The notes beneath the pieces were generated by a model, which worked only from the letters and a program-made list of their open reading frames with translations, was not told where the DNA came from and did no database searches. A stretch of DNA of 14,851 nt from Synechococcales cyanobacterium PMM_0073 (GTDB lineage Bacteria > Cyanobacteriota > Cyanobacteriia > Elainellales > Elainellaceae), in NCBI GenBank assembly GCA_949127695.1, contig CASBQH010000200.1, positions 1 to 14,851 on the forward strand. The letters run 5' to 3'. A program made the translations under genes and the position numbers. Positions within the stretch are counted from its first letter, which is position 1; each line of letters begins with the position of its first letter. This document shows positions 14,617 to 14,851 of the stretch, one piece after another.

Positions 14617-14851
14617 CTATCTTACGGGAATTACTGCCGTTGGCAACCCTTCCTGGCTTAATTTTTGCTGCATCTGATCGGCCTCTTGGCGGTCGCGAAA
14701 GATGCCAACCTGCATCACCACCTGCCCATTAATCGTCGTGAGCAGGGCGCTGGGCGCAAAGGCTCTCACCTTATCCTGCATTTCGGCACTGTCGGCTTCG
14801 ACAATTACCTGAAAGCTGCTGGCTGGAGCTTGGGGGCTGGCGGCGGGGGGA
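14617..14851 (-). CDS. SPOR-like domain protein, N-terminus cut by window edge
   Basis: The last 78 codons are visible, ending at TAG 14617-14619. They begin with a Pro/Ala/Ser linker (PPAASPQAPASS), then FQVIVEADSAEMQDKVRAFA, INGQVVMQVGIFRDRQEADQ, MQQKLSQEGLPTAVIPVR. The QVGIFRDRQEAD...L...G.P..V pattern is that of a SPOR (sporulation-related repeat) domain, which binds denuded peptidoglycan glycan strands at division sites. Cyanobacterial proteins with a Pro-rich linker and a terminal SPOR-like domain are common. It lies upstream of the SLH gene on the same strand, so both may serve the cell wall. The start lies outside the window. Confidence 0.7.
   Translation of the reverse strand, partial: PPAASPQAPASSFQVIVEADSAEMQDKVRAFAPSALLTTINGQVVMQVGIFRDRQEADQMQQKLSQEGLPTAVIPVR

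Noticed and set aside
1..14851. HIP1 sites (GCGATCGC), common in many cyanobacteria
   Set aside because: None was seen by eye, only near matches such as GCGATCGA at about 6327. HIP1 is not present in all lineages, so this neither supports nor rules out the assignment.

Overview
The window reads as chromosomal DNA from a cyanobacterium. The best evidence is a three-domain (class C) flavodiiron protein of the Flv1/Flv2 type, a form known from oxygenic phototrophs. A DUF4330 protein, an SLH-domain protein with a membrane anchor and several small proteins of cyanobacterial type support this. No genus can be named from the sequence alone. The first ~800 bases are clearly more AT-rich than the rest and look like accessory DNA.

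Layout. Positions 1-970 (minus strand) hold an AlbA_2 (Schlafen-type) domain gene that runs off the left edge, preceded by the 3' remnant of a partner gene with no usable start. Positions 1168-2592 (plus) hold two small conserved proteins of unknown role and a YdeI/OmdA-type protein. Positions 2621-5075 (plus) carry a BsuBI/PstI-family type II restriction-modification locus (expected target CTGCAG). Its adenine methyltransferase is broken by a frameshift near 3653-3657, while its nuclease is full length and continues in frame from the methyltransferase C-terminus. Positions 5228-8073 (plus) hold a CbbX/CfxQ-type AAA+ ATPase with a TerB-like N-terminal half, followed closely by a PIG-V-like membrane mannosyltransferase. 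A minus-strand GNAT acetyltransferase (8054-8533) comes next. Then on the plus strand are a protein that by eye resembles two copies of the NuiA nuclease-inhibitor fold (8589-9533) and the flavodiiron protein (9624-11456). The right end has a minus-strand exported M48 metalloprotease, a plus-strand DUF4330 protein, and a minus-strand cluster of three: a SPOR-like protein (cut by the right edge), an SLH protein and a PII-like small protein.

How the genes work together. The restriction-modification locus is the only obvious defence system, and its state (dead methyltransferase, apparently intact nuclease) is the most surprising thing here. The flavodiiron protein belongs to photosynthetic electron transport as a safety valve to O2. 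The M48, DUF4330, SLH and SPOR genes point to envelope functions. The rest are single housekeeping or unknown genes with no visible shared pathway.

No tRNA, rRNA, CRISPR array, transposase or integrase was seen. Many gene starts were moved from the longest possible ORF to a codon with a good Shine-Dalgarno (SD) site; the reasons are given per entry.
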